Shown here: in pieces, positions 62,891 to 64,000 of the stretch
How positions within the stretch are numbered: the stretch's first letter is position 1
How the letters are laid out: each line of letters begins with the position of its first letter
DNA from: Streptomyces lomondensis
GTDB taxonomy: Bacteria > Actinomycetota > Actinomycetes > Streptomycetales > Streptomycetaceae
Reading direction: 5' to 3'
Length of the DNA: 64,000 nt
Assembly (NCBI RefSeq): GCF_014651035.1
Contig: NZ_BMWC01000008.1
Location: forward strand, 124,001 to 188,000
The notes under the pieces: model-generated
What the model was told of the DNA's origin: nothing
Database searches by the model: none
Seen by the model: only the letters and a program-made list of their open reading frames with translations
Program-made: the position numbers and the translations under genes

Positions 62891-63712
62891 ATGACTGCCC
62901 CCCACGCGCGCGCGACGCGCTCCGGACACACGCTCCGGATTCTGCGGGCCGCGGTGTTCGCCGCGGTCTGCGTCGTGCTGGCCGGGGCAGGTCACGCGCT
63001 CGCCTCCTGCGACGGTATTCCGCTGTGGACGCTGGGCGCCGGGTTCCTCGGAGCGGCCGCGGTGGCGGCCCCGCTCGCCGGACGCGTCCGCTCACTGCCG
63101 GGGATCACGGCACTGCTCGCGATCGGCCAGACGGTGCTGCACACGCTGTTCGGCCTCGGCCAGCACGGCACGGCCGCCGTCACGTCCTCGGCACCGACGG
63201 GCCTGAGCGACGCGGCGCTGGTCCAGCAGGCCGCGCGGTTCGTATGCGGTACGACGGCGGCGGCGATCAGCCCGGCGCAGGCCCACAAGATCCTCACCGA
63301 CGCCCGGATCCAGCCGGTCACGGGGGCGCACACGCATCTGCCCTCGGACGCCGCGCCGGGGGCCTCGGCCTCGCTGTGGCCGTCCCTGCCGATGCTGCTC
63401 GGCCACATCCTGGCGGCGATCGCCGCGGGCTGGCTGCTGCGCCACGGCGACCTGGCCCTGCTGCGGCTGACCGAACTGTCGGCGCAGGGAGTCGCCGAAG
63501 GGGCGCTCGTACGCTCCCTGCGGGCCGCGCTCGCGCTGGTGCGGGCGCTGCGCGCCGGTCTCCCGGGAACGCCGGAGGCACCTCAGCGCCCCGCGCACAC
63601 CGTGCGGCCCGCGCCCGAGATGCCCCGCACCGACGCACTCCAGCACACGGTGATCCGGCGCGGTCCGCCGGCCGTCACGGTTCCCGCAGCCGCATTCGCC
63701 CTCGCCGCCTGA
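62891..63712 (+). CDS. Polytopic membrane protein upstream of the YcnI gene
   Basis: A 273-residue protein with four to five predicted helices (AAVFAAVCVVLAGAGHALA; LWTLGAGFLGAAAVAAPLAG; ITALLAIGQTVLHTLFGLGQ; MLLGHILAAIAAGWLLRHGD), a His-bearing loop (GAHTHLPSDAAPG) and a cytoplasmic Arg/Pro/Ala-rich tail. The position before a YcnI gene and the His residues hint at copper handling, which is inference from context. ATG at 62891; no strong ribosome binding site. Confidence 0.75.
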   Translation: MTAPHARATRSGHTLRILRAAVFAAVCVVLAGAGHALASCDGIPLWTLGAGFLGAAAVAAPLAGRVRSLPGITALLAIGQTVLHTLFGLGQHGTAAVTSSAPTGLSDAALVQQAARFVCGTTAAAISPAQAHKILTDARIQPVTGAHTHLPSDAAPGASASLWPSLPMLLGHILAAIAAGWLLRHGDLALLRLTELSAQGVAEGALVRSLRAALALVRALRAGLPGTPEAPQRPAHTVRPAPEMPRTDALQHTVIRRGPPAVTVPAAAFALAA

Positions 63713-63854
63713 CGCGACGCGACCACCATTCCGTTTCCGCGGACACCTCCTGGGTTTCCGTATGGGTCGGATGAGGGGCCGCCGTCGTGCGGCACGCGCG
63801 CGTGCGCGCATCCCTCTGCCCTTTCCGACCGACTCACAGCGGAGTGCTCCTTCC

Positions 63855-64000
63855 ATGAAGGCTTCCCGTATCGCCGCGGCCGGTGCCGCCGCCGGTGTCA
63901 CCGTCCTCGCCCTGTCCGCCCCCGCCTTCGCGCACGTCACCGTGCAGCCCGAGGGCACGGCCGCCAAGGGCGGCTACGCGGTCGTGGACTTCAAGGTCCC
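63855..64000 (+). CDS. YcnI-like (DUF1775) secreted copper-type protein, cut by window end
   Basis: The first 48 residues are visible: a signal peptide (AAGAAAGVTVLALSAPAFA) and mature start HVTVQPEGTAAKGGYAVV. The N-terminal His after signal cleavage is the copper-binding residue of the YcnI family. GGAG at 63841-63844 lies 10 nt before the ATG. The stop lies beyond the window. Confidence 0.88.
   Translation, partial: MKASRIAAAGAAAGVTVLALSAPAFAHVTVQPEGTAAKGGYAVVDFKV

Noticed and set aside
62664..63095. Minus-strand gene upstream of the RsbW-like gene
   Set aside because: Arg/Pro-rich frame without motifs that overlaps the start of the plus-strand membrane protein; no ribosome binding site.

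Overview
The window is high-GC actinobacterial DNA and is best read as chromosome of a Streptomyces species. Pointers are the very GC-rich third codon positions, frequent GTG/TTG starts, GAF-ANTAR and RsbW-like regulators, a subtilisin-inhibitor (SSI) gene, DUF5926, HGxxPAAW and DUF2797 proteins, two stand-alone prim-pol proteins, and a perfect ParB site (TGTTTCACGTGAAACA at 62169-62184), which in this genus usually lies in the origin-proximal part of the chromosome.

Layout. 1-6.2 kb: MarR-type gene end, an MFS pump and a YceI protein that both carry carboxypeptidase-regulatory-like repeats, two GAF-ANTAR proteins, a STAS protein and a PPOX-type F420 oxidoreductase. 6.2-14.7 kb (all minus strand): a drug-type MFS pump with a TetR gene and a 34-bp operator, then a four-gene unit of response regulator, histidine kinase, GT2-GtrA and GT39 membrane glycosyltransferases. 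14.8-17.4 kb: DUF2797, HGxxPAAW-like, MarR and CarD-like genes.

17.7-24.2 kb is an accessory island with lower-GC patches next to tRNA-Arg. It has a large fusion of P-loop ATPase, TPR-like region and GT4 glycosyltransferase (with a TTA codon), a convergent membrane-anchored protein of unknown type, three broken genes (NTF2/SnoaL, FAD monooxygenase end, protein kinase end), and a GntR module with three palindromic operator copies. No integrase is seen.

24.4-35.9 kb: tRNA-Ser, an SSI-like inhibitor, a giant PAS/receiver protein, a monooxygenase, a TetR/MFS divergent pair, an acyl-CoA synthetase and a SigE-type ECF sigma factor. 36-38.5 kb: a translationally coupled trio matching the retro-aldolase/hydratase module (Ltp2, ChsH1, ChsH2) of steroid side-chain degradation. 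38.6-42.1 kb: an Asn/Gln-rich secreted protein, prim-pol, a possibly frameshifted gene, DinB, a small secreted peptide and a GNAT. 42.3-46.6 kb: an HTH-nSTAND1-14xWD40 protein. 47-55.5 kb: ferredoxin, PIG-L deacetylase, GT2, tRNA-Ser, HtrA-like protease, GDPD, RsbW-like kinase, DUF5926, a secreted protein and a second prim-pol protein. 56-64 kb: a SpoIIE-type phosphatase, aminopeptidase P, a one-chain alpha-beta glycyl-tRNA synthetase, parS, a second RsbW-like protein and a YcnI copper-type locus cut by the window end.

The two most unusual signals are (i) a pair of about 45-nt hairpin RNAs (minus 42177-42130 and plus 54085-54130) with an identical 14-nt C-rich loop, compensatory stem changes and the same promoter-like element at the same distance, and (ii) the ATPase-TPR-glycosyltransferase fusion with its membrane-anchored neighbour, which looks like a conflict or signalling system I cannot match to a named one. 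All functional statements are by reading only; no database search was run.
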